Assembly: GCA_023411115.1 (NCBI GenBank)
Contig: JAEYPF010000013.1
Location: 1 to 64,000 of the forward strand
Origin: Methanobacteriota archaeon
GTDB lineage: Archaea; Methanobacteriota; Methanobacteria; Methanobacteriales; Methanobacteriaceae
Reading direction: 5' to 3'
Length of the DNA: 64,000 nt
A program made the position numbers and the translations under genes. Below, piece by piece: positions 44,459 to 53,080 of this stretch. Numbering within the stretch: the stretch's first letter is position 1; every line of letters begins with the position of its first letter. The notes beneath the pieces were generated by a model. It saw only the letters and a list, made by a program, of their open reading frames with translations, did no database searches and was not told the DNA's origin.

Positions 44459-44923
44459 ATGAAAATGGGAATCATTGTTCATTCCCAAACTGGACACACG
44501 TATTCTGTTGCACAAAAGCTCAAAGAGAAGCTTTCTGCAGGTGGTCACCAGGTAGAGATTGAACAGTTAAGATTGGCAGGCGGCCAACAAATTTCTGATA
44601 AAAATAGTAAAATTGCAAATCCTCCTGATGTAAGCAGGTATAAAGCCGTAATATTTGGGGCTCCAGTACATGGATTTTCCCTTTCGAAAGTAATGACCAT
44701 TTATTTAAACCAGGTTCCATCTCTTGCAGGAAAAAATGTGGCATGTTTCATTACAAAGGGTTTGCCATTTGGATGGACCGGTGGAAATCGTGCTATTGGC
44801 CAGATGAAAAAAATTTGTGAATCTAAATGGGGTATGGTTTCAGGAACAGGAATTATCATCTGGAACAAAAACCGTGAAAAACAGATTGCTGATGTGGTTG
44901 AAAAATTAAGCGCATTGTTTTAA
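44459..44923 (+). CDS. Flavodoxin-like protein
   Basis: 154 residues. FMN loop IVHSQTGHTYSVAQKLKEKL, second loop AVIFGAPVHGFSLSKVMTIY, third VACFITKGLPFGWTGGNRAI. Probably a small FMN electron carrier or flavoprotein. First of a run of four redox genes; the next gene is a close paralog. AAGGAG precedes the ATG. Confidence 0.88.
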   Translation: MKMGIIVHSQTGHTYSVAQKLKEKLSAGGHQVEIEQLRLAGGQQISDKNSKIANPPDVSRYKAVIFGAPVHGFSLSKVMTIYLNQVPSLAGKNVACFITKGLPFGWTGGNRAIGQMKKICESKWGMVSGTGIIIWNKNREKQIADVVEKLSALF

Positions 44924-44941
44924 TTTGTATGGGGGTATGTT

Positions 44942-45406
44942 ATGAAAATAGGGATAATAGTTCATTCCCAAACTAACAACACATATTTTGTTGCTCAAAA
45001 GCTTCAGGAGAAGCTTGTGGAAGCTGGAAATCAGGTAGAAATTAAAAGAGTAGACATGGTTGGAGGTAATAAACCACAGGGTAAAGATATAGAGATCGAA
45101 AACCCTCCTGAAGTAACTGAATATGATGCACTGATTTTTGGTGCTCCAGTGCATGCATTTTCCCTTGCACCAGCAATGAGGGCTTACATGGGACATATGG
45201 CACCTCTTCAGGATAAAAAAGCAGCACTTTTTGTTACCAAGGGCTTACGTTTTGATTGGACAGGCGGAACTCGTGCAATAGGGCAGATGAAAAAAATCTG
45301 CCGGTCTAAAGGTGGAATAATCATGGGAACAGGTATAGTTATCTGGAATAAACAGCGTGATAAAAAGATTACAGAACTGGTTGAAGAATTCAGCAAATTG
45401 TTTTAG
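44942..45406 (+). CDS. Flavodoxin-like protein, tandem paralog
   Basis: 154 residues, the same length as its neighbour. Motifs IVHSQTNNTYFVAQKLQEKL, ALIFGAPVHAFSLAPAMRAY and AALFVTKGLRFDWTGGTRAI align one to one. A tandem duplication 18 bases apart. Likely cotranscribed with 44459 and the EFR1 genes. Confidence 0.88.
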   Translation: MKIGIIVHSQTNNTYFVAQKLQEKLVEAGNQVEIKRVDMVGGNKPQGKDIEIENPPEVTEYDALIFGAPVHAFSLAPAMRAYMGHMAPLQDKKAALFVTKGLRFDWTGGTRAIGQMKKICRSKGGIIMGTGIVIWNKQRDKKITELVEEFSKLF

Positions 45407-45435
45407 TTTATTCATTACAGTCAGGGGATCGTTGT

Positions 45436-46293
45436 ATGGGTAAAGTTGAAATTTATTATTTTTCAGGTACAGGGAATTCTCTTGCCGTGGCAAGGGATAT
45501 TACAGAAAAAATGAATGGAGATTTAATATCTATCCCTTCTGTGTTGGATAAAGAAAGGATAACAACAGATGCAGATATAATTGGTATTGTATTCCCTGTC
45601 TATTATTTGGGAACTGTCAACATTCCCCTCGCTGTTCAGCAATTTGTTGGGAAACTAGATGAGATAAGTACAAAATACATCTTTGCAGTGTGTACATATG
45701 GTGGAGGGGCTGGATCCACACTAAAAATGCTGGACGAAATGATCAGGAAGCGTGGCGGTCGGATTTTTTCCGGATTCGGTGTTCAAATGCCACAGAACGC
45801 TTTTAAAAAGCCTTTAGAAAATAAAAAAAAGCTTTACAATAACTGGAAAGAGAAGAAACTTCCTTTTATTTATGAACATGTCAAAGCAAAGGATGGTTAT
45901 TTTCATACTGATGGATTATTTATAGGTCTAATCGTAACCATCATAGAAAAGATGATGAAACCAGATTTTTTAAGTTCATTTTTCTTAAAATCAATGAAAA
46001 AAACAGCACGCCTTCGGGAAGATTCCAACTGTACATTTCATGAAATCGTTCCATTTATGGATAGAAGTTACAGCACTGATGAGAATTGCACAGGTTGCAG
46101 CACATGTTCAAAGATTTGCAGTGTATGCAATATTGAAATGGTCGATGATAAACCTGTATGGCAGCACCACTGCGAGAACTGCCTGGCATGCATCAAATGG
46201 TGCCCGCAAGGTGCCATTCATGGCTATGGGGAACTACCTGAGGGTTATCATCATCCTGATGTTAAGATTTCAGATATGTTGAGGCGGGATTAA
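45436..46293 (+). CDS. EFR1 family flavodoxin-ferredoxin protein
   Basis: 285 residues. An N-terminal flavodoxin domain (EIYYFSGTGNSLAVARDITE) and a C-terminal two-cluster ferredoxin (CTGCSTCSKICSVCNIEMVD, then CENCLACIKWCPQGAI). Such proteins couple FMN to 4Fe-4S clusters for electron transfer in anaerobes; partner unknown. Tandem copy follows after 23 bases. Confidence 0.92.
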   Translation: MGKVEIYYFSGTGNSLAVARDITEKMNGDLISIPSVLDKERITTDADIIGIVFPVYYLGTVNIPLAVQQFVGKLDEISTKYIFAVCTYGGGAGSTLKMLDEMIRKRGGRIFSGFGVQMPQNAFKKPLENKKKLYNNWKEKKLPFIYEHVKAKDGYFHTDGLFIGLIVTIIEKMMKPDFLSSFFLKSMKKTARLREDSNCTFHEIVPFMDRSYSTDENCTGCSTCSKICSVCNIEMVDDKPVWQHHCENCLACIKWCPQGAIHGYGELPEGYHHPDVKISDMLRRD

Positions 46294-46316
46294 TTTGAAA
46301 ATTAAGAGGTATTTTC

Positions 46317-47177
46317 ATGAATACTGAAATTTACTACTTTTCAGGGACTGGAAATTCTCTTGCTGTTGCAAGGGATATTGCAGAAAAACTAAGGGGAGAA
46401 CTGATATCTATAGCTTCCGTTACTGGTGATAAAAGTATTAAAACAGATGCAGATGTGGTTGGAATCGTTTTTCCAATATATTATGAACCCTATGGGGGAG
46501 TACCAATTATAGTCCGGAGATTTATCAGTAAACTGGAAAATCTGGGGTCAAAATACATATTTGCAATCTGCACCTATGGAAGCGGGTCATTTCAGACATT
46601 AAATTTTTTAAATGAGCTAGTTAAATCATGTGGGGGTAAATTGGCAGCTGGATTTACAGTGAACATGCCAAATAACATGGCGGGACCCAGGATCAATAAT
46701 ACTCAAAAACAGAAGAAAATGTCTCAAGTCTGGGAAGAAAATATGGAAGTTATATGTGGATATGTTAATGCCAGAAAAGAGGGCAAATTTAATGCACCTA
46801 ATGTATTGACAGGTAGAGCTTACATATTAATCAAATTAATCATTACTCCACTTATTTTTTTATTTAAACCTTTAACATTGATGCATTTAAAGAGATATTC
46901 AAGTTCATCAAGTCAATCCTATGAAGAACTTTTACCATTTATGGATAGAAGCTTTCATACAGATGAAAAATGTACTGGATGCAGAACTTGCTCAAGGATC
47001 TGCCCTGTAAATAATATAAAAATGGAAAATCAACATCCAGTCTGGCAGCATCACTGCGAGTTTTGCCTGGCATGCTTTCACTGGTGCCCAAATGAGGCCA
47101 TTAAAAGCAGTGAACTAAAAAATACTGTAAGATATCATCATCCTGATGTGAAGATTTCAGATATGTTGATACAGTAG
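46317..47177 (+). CDS. EFR1 family flavodoxin-ferredoxin protein, tandem paralog
   Basis: 286 residues. EIYYFSGTGNSLAVARDIAE at the start and CTGCRTCSRICPVNNIKMEN plus CEFCLACFHWCPNEAI at the end match the preceding gene; both finish YHHPDVKISDML. The middle region has diverged (a hydrophobic ILIKLIITPLIFLFKPL stretch). With the two flavodoxins upstream this makes two tandem duplicated pairs in a row. Confidence 0.92.
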   Translation: MNTEIYYFSGTGNSLAVARDIAEKLRGELISIASVTGDKSIKTDADVVGIVFPIYYEPYGGVPIIVRRFISKLENLGSKYIFAICTYGSGSFQTLNFLNELVKSCGGKLAAGFTVNMPNNMAGPRINNTQKQKKMSQVWEENMEVICGYVNARKEGKFNAPNVLTGRAYILIKLIITPLIFLFKPLTLMHLKRYSSSSSQSYEELLPFMDRSFHTDEKCTGCRTCSRICPVNNIKMENQHPVWQHHCEFCLACFHWCPNEAIKSSELKNTVRYHHPDVKISDMLIQ

Positions 47178-47223
47178 GCAAGATTTCGTCTTCAAAAGGA
47201 AAAAAGCGCTCGCTCAGAAGTGA

Positions 47224-47427
47224 ATATTTTTTTCTGTGCTGGGATCTTCAGATAAGGAAAAAACAGAAGATATGATCTTCCTCAAAGAATTAATTGAGGC
47301 TGGAAGACTAAAATCAGCCATAGATAGAACATATACTTTGGATCAGATTGTTGAAGCTCATAGATATGTTGAAAAAGGGCATAAAAAGGGAAATGTGGTA
47401 ATTACTATGAATAAAGTAGGTGAATGA
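47224..47427 (+). pseudogene. C-terminal remnant of a zinc-type alcohol dehydrogenase/quinone reductase
   Basis: An in-frame stretch of about 67 codons (IFFSVLGSSDKEKTEDMIFL, KELIEAGRLKSAIDRTYTLD, QIVEAHRYVEKGHKKGNVVI) matches the end of MDR-type NADPH quinone oxidoreductases, which are about 320 residues. A TGA precedes it and no N-terminal part is found upstream, so it is a broken gene. It could be translated from a GTG at 47236 as a 63-residue peptide, but there is no clear binding site. Its end overlaps the binding site of the next flavodoxin gene. Confidence 0.75.
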
Positions 47428-47910
47428 ATGGGAAATAATAAATCTCTCTTAATTTTATATTCATATCATCACAGAAATACTGAAAAAATCGCTAAAGTAT
47501 TTGCAAAAGTTCTTGATGCAGAAGTAAAAACACCACAGGAAATTAAACTTGAAGATATACAAGAGTATGATCTAGTGGGTTTTGGCTCAGGGATTTATAG
47601 TGCAAAACACGATGAATCTCTGCTTAAGCTTGCTGATGAACTACCACAAGTAAATGGTATGAAAACATTCCTTTTCTCAACTGCAGGAATAACGGGAAAA
47701 GCCAAAGCCGCCAAAGATCACTTAACACTCAGGGAAAAACTGCAATCTAAAGGCTATATAATTGTTGATGAATTTCAATGTAAAGGTTTTAACACCAACA
47801 GTTTCCTTAAACTATTTGGAGGAATGAATAAGGACAGACCTAATATTAAAGACTTTAAACATGCAGAAGAATTTGCTTTGAAGTTAAAACATGAAATACA
47901 GGACTTATAG
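47428..47910 (+). CDS. Flavodoxin domain protein
   Basis: 160 residues. LLILYSYHHRNTEKIAKVFA, then YDLVGFGSGIYSAKHDESLL and FLFSTAGITGKAKAAKDHLT. Closer to the flavodoxins at 31972 and 32540 than to 44459. Fifth stand-alone flavodoxin in the window. GGTGA precedes the ATG. Confidence 0.88.
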   Translation: MGNNKSLLILYSYHHRNTEKIAKVFAKVLDAEVKTPQEIKLEDIQEYDLVGFGSGIYSAKHDESLLKLADELPQVNGMKTFLFSTAGITGKAKAAKDHLTLREKLQSKGYIIVDEFQCKGFNTNSFLKLFGGMNKDRPNIKDFKHAEEFALKLKHEIQDL

Positions 47911-48002
47911 CCATGTATAAATGCAAACGTGTGGGATAACTTAGAGAAGATGATAGAATCATTGAGGATGTGTAGATAATACTTTCAGCATTGGAGAAAA
48001 AA

Positions 48003-48704
48003 ATGCAACAAGAAATTAAAACCATTACACTCAATATGGGTTTGAAATTGGGCACTGTGAATTGTTACCTTGTTAAATCTGATAATGGTTATTTTTTAAT
48101 TGATACAGGACCTTCAAATAAACGTTTTGACCTTGAAAAAGAACTTGAAAACGCAGGCTGCAGGCCTGGAAATCTTAAGCTCATCATCATAACCCATGGG
48201 GATTTTGACCATACTGGCAACGCTGCACATCTCCATGAAAAGTTCGGTGCAAAAATAGCCATGCACTACGACGATCTGGGAATGGCAGAACATGGAGATA
48301 TGTTCTGGAACAGAAAAAGCAATTTTATCATCAAAAGAATAGCTCCTGTGCTTTTCAGATTTGGCAAATCAGAAAGATTTAACCCTGATTTATATATCGA
48401 AGATGGAGACAGTTTCTCTGAATACGGATTTGATGCTGAAGTTATTCATATTCCTGGGCACTCCAGGGGTTCTGTTGGAATTCTGACAACTGAAGGTGAT
48501 TTATTTTGCGGTGATTTGCTTATAAACACAGATAAACCTTCTATAAATTCCATTATGGATGATAAAGCTGCAGCGAATGTCAGTATTGAGAAATTGGAAA
48601 GTTTAGAATTAAAAACGATTTATCCTGGCCACGGAAAATCTTTTTCAATGAATCATTTATTAAAAACAATAAAAAAGGGAAAATATGAAAGAAATAACCG
48701 ATGA
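48003..48704 (+). CDS. MBL-fold metallo-hydrolase
   Basis: 233 residues from ATG 48003 (GGAG six bases upstream; the in-frame TTG at 47991 overlaps that site). Metal ligands in IITHGDFDHTGNAAHLHEKF (HxDxDH type with D for the first H), VIHIPGHSRGSVGI and FCGDLL, ending with IYPGHGKSF. Likely a glyoxalase II-like or general thioester hydrolase. The next gene overlaps its end by 20 bases. Confidence 0.9.
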   Translation: MQQEIKTITLNMGLKLGTVNCYLVKSDNGYFLIDTGPSNKRFDLEKELENAGCRPGNLKLIIITHGDFDHTGNAAHLHEKFGAKIAMHYDDLGMAEHGDMFWNRKSNFIIKRIAPVLFRFGKSERFNPDLYIEDGDSFSEYGFDAEVIHIPGHSRGSVGILTTEGDLFCGDLLINTDKPSINSIMDDKAAANVSIEKLESLELKTIYPGHGKSFSMNHLLKTIKKGKYERNNR

Positions 48705-49020
48705 ATTTATGAAGGAAATGATGTTAAAGACCAAAGAGTACACAGTTGTAATTTTAAAGGCAACTGGGAAAATTAAAGATGAAGGAACAGAAAAAATAAT
48801 CTGGGAACATGCTAGAAGGAACTTCAGGCTGCGAGAAGAGGGAATTCTATCAATTGTCTGCCCAATAAGAGATGGAAGCGATGTAAGTGGCATTGGGATC
48901 TTTAACCAGAGTCCAGGTGAAGTGAAGAAACTCATGGATGAAGACCCGGGAGTAATTGCAGAGATATTCACCTATGAAATTCATGCTACCAGAAGTTTCC
49001 CTGGTGATAAACTTTCTTAA
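48685..49020 (+). CDS. YCII-related small protein
   Basis: 111 residues. Ferredoxin-like alpha/beta fold suggested by YTVVILKATGKIKDEG, EGILSIVCPIRDGSDVSGIG and the ending EIFTYEIHATRSFPGD, which is the usual C-terminal pattern of YciI-type proteins. Function unknown. It begins inside the end of the MBL hydrolase gene, so the two are translationally coupled. Confidence 0.7.
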   Translation: MKEITDEFMKEMMLKTKEYTVVILKATGKIKDEGTEKIIWEHARRNFRLREEGILSIVCPIRDGSDVSGIGIFNQSPGEVKKLMDEDPGVIAEIFTYEIHATRSFPGDKLS

Positions 49021-49039
49021 TTGAAATTAGAGGGATATT

Positions 49040-49432
49040 ATGGAAAAGAAAGAAGTTTCAAAGGAAAAAGAAGCTCCGGCAAAAGATGTAGATGAGTACA
49101 TTGCAAAAGCTCCAGAGGAGGCCCGAGAGGCTCTCGAAGAGCTTCGTAAGAACATCAAGACGGCCGCACCAATGGCTGAAGAAATAATCAGCTATAGAAT
49201 TCCTACTTATAAATACAACGGTTCACTGGTTCACTTTGCGGCATTCAAAAATCATTCCAGCTTCATAGTGGTGGATAAATTCCTTTTGGAAACATTCAAA
49301 AATGAACTGGAGGAATTTAAAACTTCAGGGACAACAATCAGGTTCACAGCTGAAAAACCGCTACCAGCGGCACTGGTTAAAAAAATAGTCAAAGCAAGAA
49401 TCGAAGCCAATGATGCACGCGCTAAACAATAA
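49040..49432 (+). CDS. DUF1801 (YdhG/iron-chaperone-like) protein
   Basis: 130 residues. VDEYIAKAPEEAREALEELR, then APMAEEIISYRIPTYKYNG and FAAFKNHSSFIVVDKFLLET are the core of DUF1801, related to frataxin-like folds. A 20-residue lysine/glutamate-rich start precedes it. Function unknown. 19 bases after the YCII-like gene. Confidence 0.85.
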   Translation: MEKKEVSKEKEAPAKDVDEYIAKAPEEAREALEELRKNIKTAAPMAEEIISYRIPTYKYNGSLVHFAAFKNHSSFIVVDKFLLETFKNELEEFKTSGTTIRFTAEKPLPAALVKKIVKARIEANDARAKQ

Positions 49433-49490
49433 CAGCTGAAAATATCGGTTTCATAGTAGCTGGCTTAAAATAGCAACTTCAAGACAAACA

Positions 49491-50276
49491 CTATAAAGGT
49501 TCTTTACCATTCATTTCAGGATTTCTTTTTTGACTTATTGCAGAATCTTGTAGTTTATTGGATTTTAAGTGTTTCCATGTATAAATGATAAATGCTAGTT
49601 GGGCTAGAAGGACAATTGATGTCATTATGACTTCATTCCATCCTAATAAAAAGCCTCCTTTCAGCGTACCAACAGCTGAAGATGTACTCCATGTTAGAGG
49701 CCACATAATTAGCAAATTGGAAGTTAAACGGAAAATAGCAGCAAACAGAATACCAAAGAGCGCCAGAACAATTACTTCTGGCATAGGGTAGGTTCCAAGG
49801 TGATATGCACCTAAACTTATCCCTGCAAGCAATATTCCGGGAATGATTCCAAAGGCTTTATCAAAACGGAGCTGAAGCCAGCAGAATATGAAAAAAGGCT
49901 CCCAGAGAATCAGTGCATTTGTTAAGAAGTGAGGTATTAGATTAGTACCGTAGAAAGAATATGTGCTTAAGGTATAATATAGAAAATATGCAGTGATTAA
50001 CGCACTAATAATTAAGCTTGGAATTAAACTTTCTTTTTTGACACCTAAATCCTTCAAAGAATAATTTCTATGCCATAAAAGCCACCATACAGGAAATACT
50101 ACCAGTAAAAAAGTCACAATAACTTCATAAACAGTTTTAACCACACTACCTTCTGGTAGATGCACCATCAAATAGTATCCCCCACCTATCATTAGCATTG
50201 CAGTAATTAAAGCTACTACAGTATCAATTGAAGGATTCCAGGTAAACCATTTTTTATTAAAGAGCTTTTTTTCCAT
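49491..50276 (-). CDS. CPBP-like membrane protein with altered catalytic motif
   Basis: 261 residues, about eight hydrophobic helices. The layout matches CPBP (CAAX-like) intramembrane proteases: WEPFFIFCWLQLRFDK at motif 1, GISLGAYHLGTYP at motif 2 and LTSNLLIMWPLTWS at motif 3. The usual EExxxR of motif 1 is reduced to a single Glu without the following Glu and Arg, so protease activity is doubtful. GGGAGA precedes the ATG. Confidence 0.7.
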   Translation of the reverse strand: MEKKLFNKKWFTWNPSIDTVVALITAMLMIGGGYYLMVHLPEGSVVKTVYEVIVTFLLVVFPVWWLLWHRNYSLKDLGVKKESLIPSLIISALITAYFLYYTLSTYSFYGTNLIPHFLTNALILWEPFFIFCWLQLRFDKAFGIIPGILLAGISLGAYHLGTYPMPEVIVLALFGILFAAIFRLTSNLLIMWPLTWSTSSAVGTLKGGFLLGWNEVIMTSIVLLAQLAFIIYTWKHLKSNKLQDSAISQKRNPEMNGKEPL

Positions 50277-50683
50277 AAATATCTCCCTTAACAGTTATAT
50301 TTTAAATTGCAATCAAATATAGGACTTAATAATGCTTATTATGTGTCATATATTTTATAGTTTACTTAAAGTAAATTTAATTGAAATATTAATCTTTATA
50401 ACCATCTAAATCGTCTATTTTTAATTTAAATTATTTAATGTAACTTAATATAATAGTTAAACGTGTTTCCAAGTTTGATATAATTAATTTCATGAATGAT
50501 TTCCGCTGCAAATATGGAAGAGATCTGGAAATAAACTAGAAACGATCTGGAAAAGAACTGGAAAAATCTTTTTATCCTTCATTGAATTTATTTTAAACTG
50601 TAAATCGATAAAAAAGTTAAAATTAAGATTATTATTCTAATCTAGATTTATTGATTTATACTTAATTAAAATGGAGGAATAAA
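50277..50683. other. 407-base intergenic region with repeats
   Basis: No ORF of note. GATCTGGAAA occurs at 50522-50531 and 50544-50553, with a shortened copy ACTGGAAAA just after. TAAATCGATAAA (50601-50612) and TTTATTGATTTA (50647-50658) form a 12-bp inverted repeat with one G-T pair. Within it, AGATTA/TAATCT (50626-50631, 50638-50643) form an inner stem. The structure ends 25 bases before the ATG of the ABC operon, so it lies in its promoter or leader. Confidence 0.5.
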
Positions 50684-51598
50684 ATGGATTATGCTATTGA
50701 AACTCATAGCCTCACTAAAAGGTATGGTGATTTTACTGCAGTAAATCATCTTGAGATTAAAGTGCCTGCTGGTAAGGTCTATGGTTTTTTAGGAAGAAAT
50801 GGGTCTGGGAAGACGACTACAATAAGGATGATTATGGGCCTTATTAAGCCCAACGAAGGCCATGTTAAAATATTTGACAATGAAATAAGTAGGAATCGCA
50901 GTAGATACCTTGCCAGTATTGGTGCTATAATAGAAACCCCTGGCTTTTATGAAAACCTTTCTGCATATGAAAATCTTGAAATAACTGCCAGAATGTTTAA
51001 AACTGAAATGAATAGAATTCATGAAACCTTAGAAATTGTTGGATTATCGGATATTGGTGATAAAAAAGTTGGTAAATTTTCTTTAGGCATGAAGCAGAGA
51101 TTGGGGATAGCTAATGCACTCGTTCATTCGCCTCGAATACTTATTCTTGATGAACCTACAAATGGTCTTGATCCAGCGGGAATAATAGAAATGAGAAAAC
51201 TAATCCGCCAGCTATCGCAGTCCATGGGAATAACAGTTTTTGTTTCAAGCCATTTGCTCAGTGAAGTGCAGCAAATTGCGGATTATATAGGTATTATTGA
51301 CGATGGATATCTTTTAAAACAGGGCGGAATGGAACTCATTAACAGCGATGAACAGAGCTTCCTGGTTGTTGAAACAGATCAGCTAAAAGAAACAGCCAAT
51401 ATAATTGAATCTCTTGATTTTGATTTTGAAAAAATTAGTAATGGATTTAGAATATTCTGTATGCGTGAAGATAATGTTACCATCAATGAAAAGCTGGTTA
51501 GAAACCAAATAAATGTTTATAACCTTGAATCCGTTTCTAAAACTTTAGAAGAGAGATTTTTAGGGATTACAAACGAGAATCATCAAGTGATATCATGA
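50684..51598 (+). CDS. ABC transporter ATP-binding protein
   Basis: 304 residues. Walker A GRNGSGKTTTIRMIMGLI, signature FSLGMKQRLGIANALV, Walker B ILILDEPTNGLDPAGI and H-loop FVSSHLLSEVQQIA. Bacitracin/lantibiotic-exporter-like (BcrA type). Its stop overlaps the permease start by 4 bases (ATGA). GGAGG precedes the ATG. Confidence 0.94.
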   Translation: MDYAIETHSLTKRYGDFTAVNHLEIKVPAGKVYGFLGRNGSGKTTTIRMIMGLIKPNEGHVKIFDNEISRNRSRYLASIGAIIETPGFYENLSAYENLEITARMFKTEMNRIHETLEIVGLSDIGDKKVGKFSLGMKQRLGIANALVHSPRILILDEPTNGLDPAGIIEMRKLIRQLSQSMGITVFVSSHLLSEVQQIADYIGIIDDGYLLKQGGMELINSDEQSFLVVETDQLKETANIIESLDFDFEKISNGFRIFCMREDNVTINEKLVRNQINVYNLESVSKTLEERFLGITNENHQVIS

Positions 51599-52335
51599 TT
51601 AATTTAATGCGATCTGAATATAAGAAATATAAAGGCACTTATATCTACAGTTTAGGACTTTTAGGGATGATATCTCCGGTAATTCTCATTACTATAGGTA
51701 CTTTCATGACTCGGGATGACTTAATTGCCCAGGGAATTTATACTTGGCACTCATTTTATGGAAGGTTGGTTGCATTTTTTGTGTATTTAATTGGGCCTCT
51801 TCTCACGTCATTTATTGCAATAAGTGCTGTTTCTCATGAATATCAGTCCCATACCATGGGAAATATATTAACTACACAATATTCGCGGTCAAAAATCATT
51901 TTAGGGAAATTAGGTTACATTTCTCTCCTGATAATCGCGCTGTATATCTGTGTGGCTTTAACCAACGTTTTATGTGCTTTTATTCTGGGCTTTACTATAA
52001 CCAACACCGAATTAATAGACAACACCAGTTATTTATTGCTTGCGGGGGTAACTACCCTGGTCATCGTGCCCCTGGCCCTGCTATTAACCCTTATATTCCG
52101 GAGCTTTATTCCAGCCATGATAATTTCAGTGGCAGGAACTATACCTAATTTCGCGGTTTATCACTGGGATAAGTGTTATTTATCCCCATGGGGCGTTCCA
52201 GAGGTGATTGTGCTAAAAGCAGCTGGGTTCTTAAATAATATAGATGTTATTTATCCGCTGACATCTATTTTAGTGTATACTGGAGTTTTTATAAGCGCTC
52301 TTTTAATCTACTTCTATTATTCTGACCAGTATTAA
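51595..52335 (+). CDS. ABC-2 type transporter permease
   Basis: 246 residues with six hydrophobic helices, starting NLMRSEYKKYKGTYIYSLGL. The loop VSHEYQSHTMGNILTTQYSR resembles immunity-type permeases of lantibiotic systems. Pairs with the ATPase just upstream. Likely exports a peptide or drug; the substrate is not known. Confidence 0.88.
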   Translation: MINLMRSEYKKYKGTYIYSLGLLGMISPVILITIGTFMTRDDLIAQGIYTWHSFYGRLVAFFVYLIGPLLTSFIAISAVSHEYQSHTMGNILTTQYSRSKIILGKLGYISLLIIALYICVALTNVLCAFILGFTITNTELIDNTSYLLLAGVTTLVIVPLALLLTLIFRSFIPAMIISVAGTIPNFAVYHWDKCYLSPWGVPEVIVLKAAGFLNNIDVIYPLTSILVYTGVFISALLIYFYYSDQY

Positions 52336-52453
52336 AATGGGGCTATCAAATAGCTCCATAAAATAGATGATTGGAATGGAAAATTAGAAATTAAATGACT
52401 TGGATATAACTCGGTAAGTATAGAATAATTATCAGAGTTTTAGAGAGATTAAC

Positions 52454-52735
52454 ATGAGAAGAATATTATGGTACTTGATTGCAGGCACTCGAGGAGGCGT
52501 AAATCGGGCCAAGATAATAAGGCTCTTAAATGAAAGACCTTATAATGTTAATCAACTTGCTGAGCTCATTGGGGTGGATTATAAAACTATAAGGCATCAC
52601 ATGGATGTTTTGGAAGAAAATGAAATAGTTACATCTGCTGGAGAAAAATATGGGATGTTATATTTCTTATCTAATAAAATGGAAAAAAATTATGAAACTT
52701 TTCTCGCAATCTGGGAAGAGGTTGTGAAAAAGTAA
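52454..52735 (+). CDS. Winged-helix transcriptional regulator, paralog of 20749
   Basis: 93 residues. AGTRGGVNRAKIIRLLNERP, YNVNQLAELIGVDYKTIRHH, MDVLEENEIVTSAGEKYGML. Nearly the same protein as at 20749, and again next to an ABC transporter operon. It is followed after 28 bases by a small membrane protein, a pairing seen in other archaea. Confidence 0.88.
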   Translation: MRRILWYLIAGTRGGVNRAKIIRLLNERPYNVNQLAELIGVDYKTIRHHMDVLEENEIVTSAGEKYGMLYFLSNKMEKNYETFLAIWEEVVKK

Positions 52736-52763
52736 CTGATAAATTCATTAAAGGAGTTAAAAA

Positions 52764-53063
52764 ATGGCAGTCAGCACTACAATTGAGTTATGGACGCTAT
52801 ATATTGCAGCTATTATAGGAATCGGTAACATCGGCCTGTTACTGGTATTGTTTAAAATTTACTGGCAGAATTACAGGGAAATAAAATCTAAATTCAACCT
52901 GGGGCTGATATTCTTTGCAGCTTTTTTGATAGTTCAAAGTCTATTCTTATCTGTCAGCATACTCTTCCACGGTGGCTTTAGCCGTGGATCTGGTGTTATT
53001 CTGATTGTAAATAATGCAATATTGTTTGTTGCCCTTTCTATATTGTTGAAGATCACATGGTAA
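52764..53063 (+). CDS. Small three-helix membrane protein
   Basis: 99 residues with three hydrophobic helices (LYIAAIIGIGNIGLLLVLFK; NLGLIFFAAFLIVQSLFLSV; ILIVNNAILFVALSILL). No enzymatic motif. It follows the winged-helix gene closely, so it may transmit a membrane signal to that regulator. AAAGGAG precedes the ATG. Confidence 0.7.
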   Translation: MAVSTTIELWTLYIAAIIGIGNIGLLLVLFKIYWQNYREIKSKFNLGLIFFAAFLIVQSLFLSVSILFHGGFSRGSGVILIVNNAILFVALSILLKITW

Positions 53064-53080
53064 AATAAATGGGGGATATT

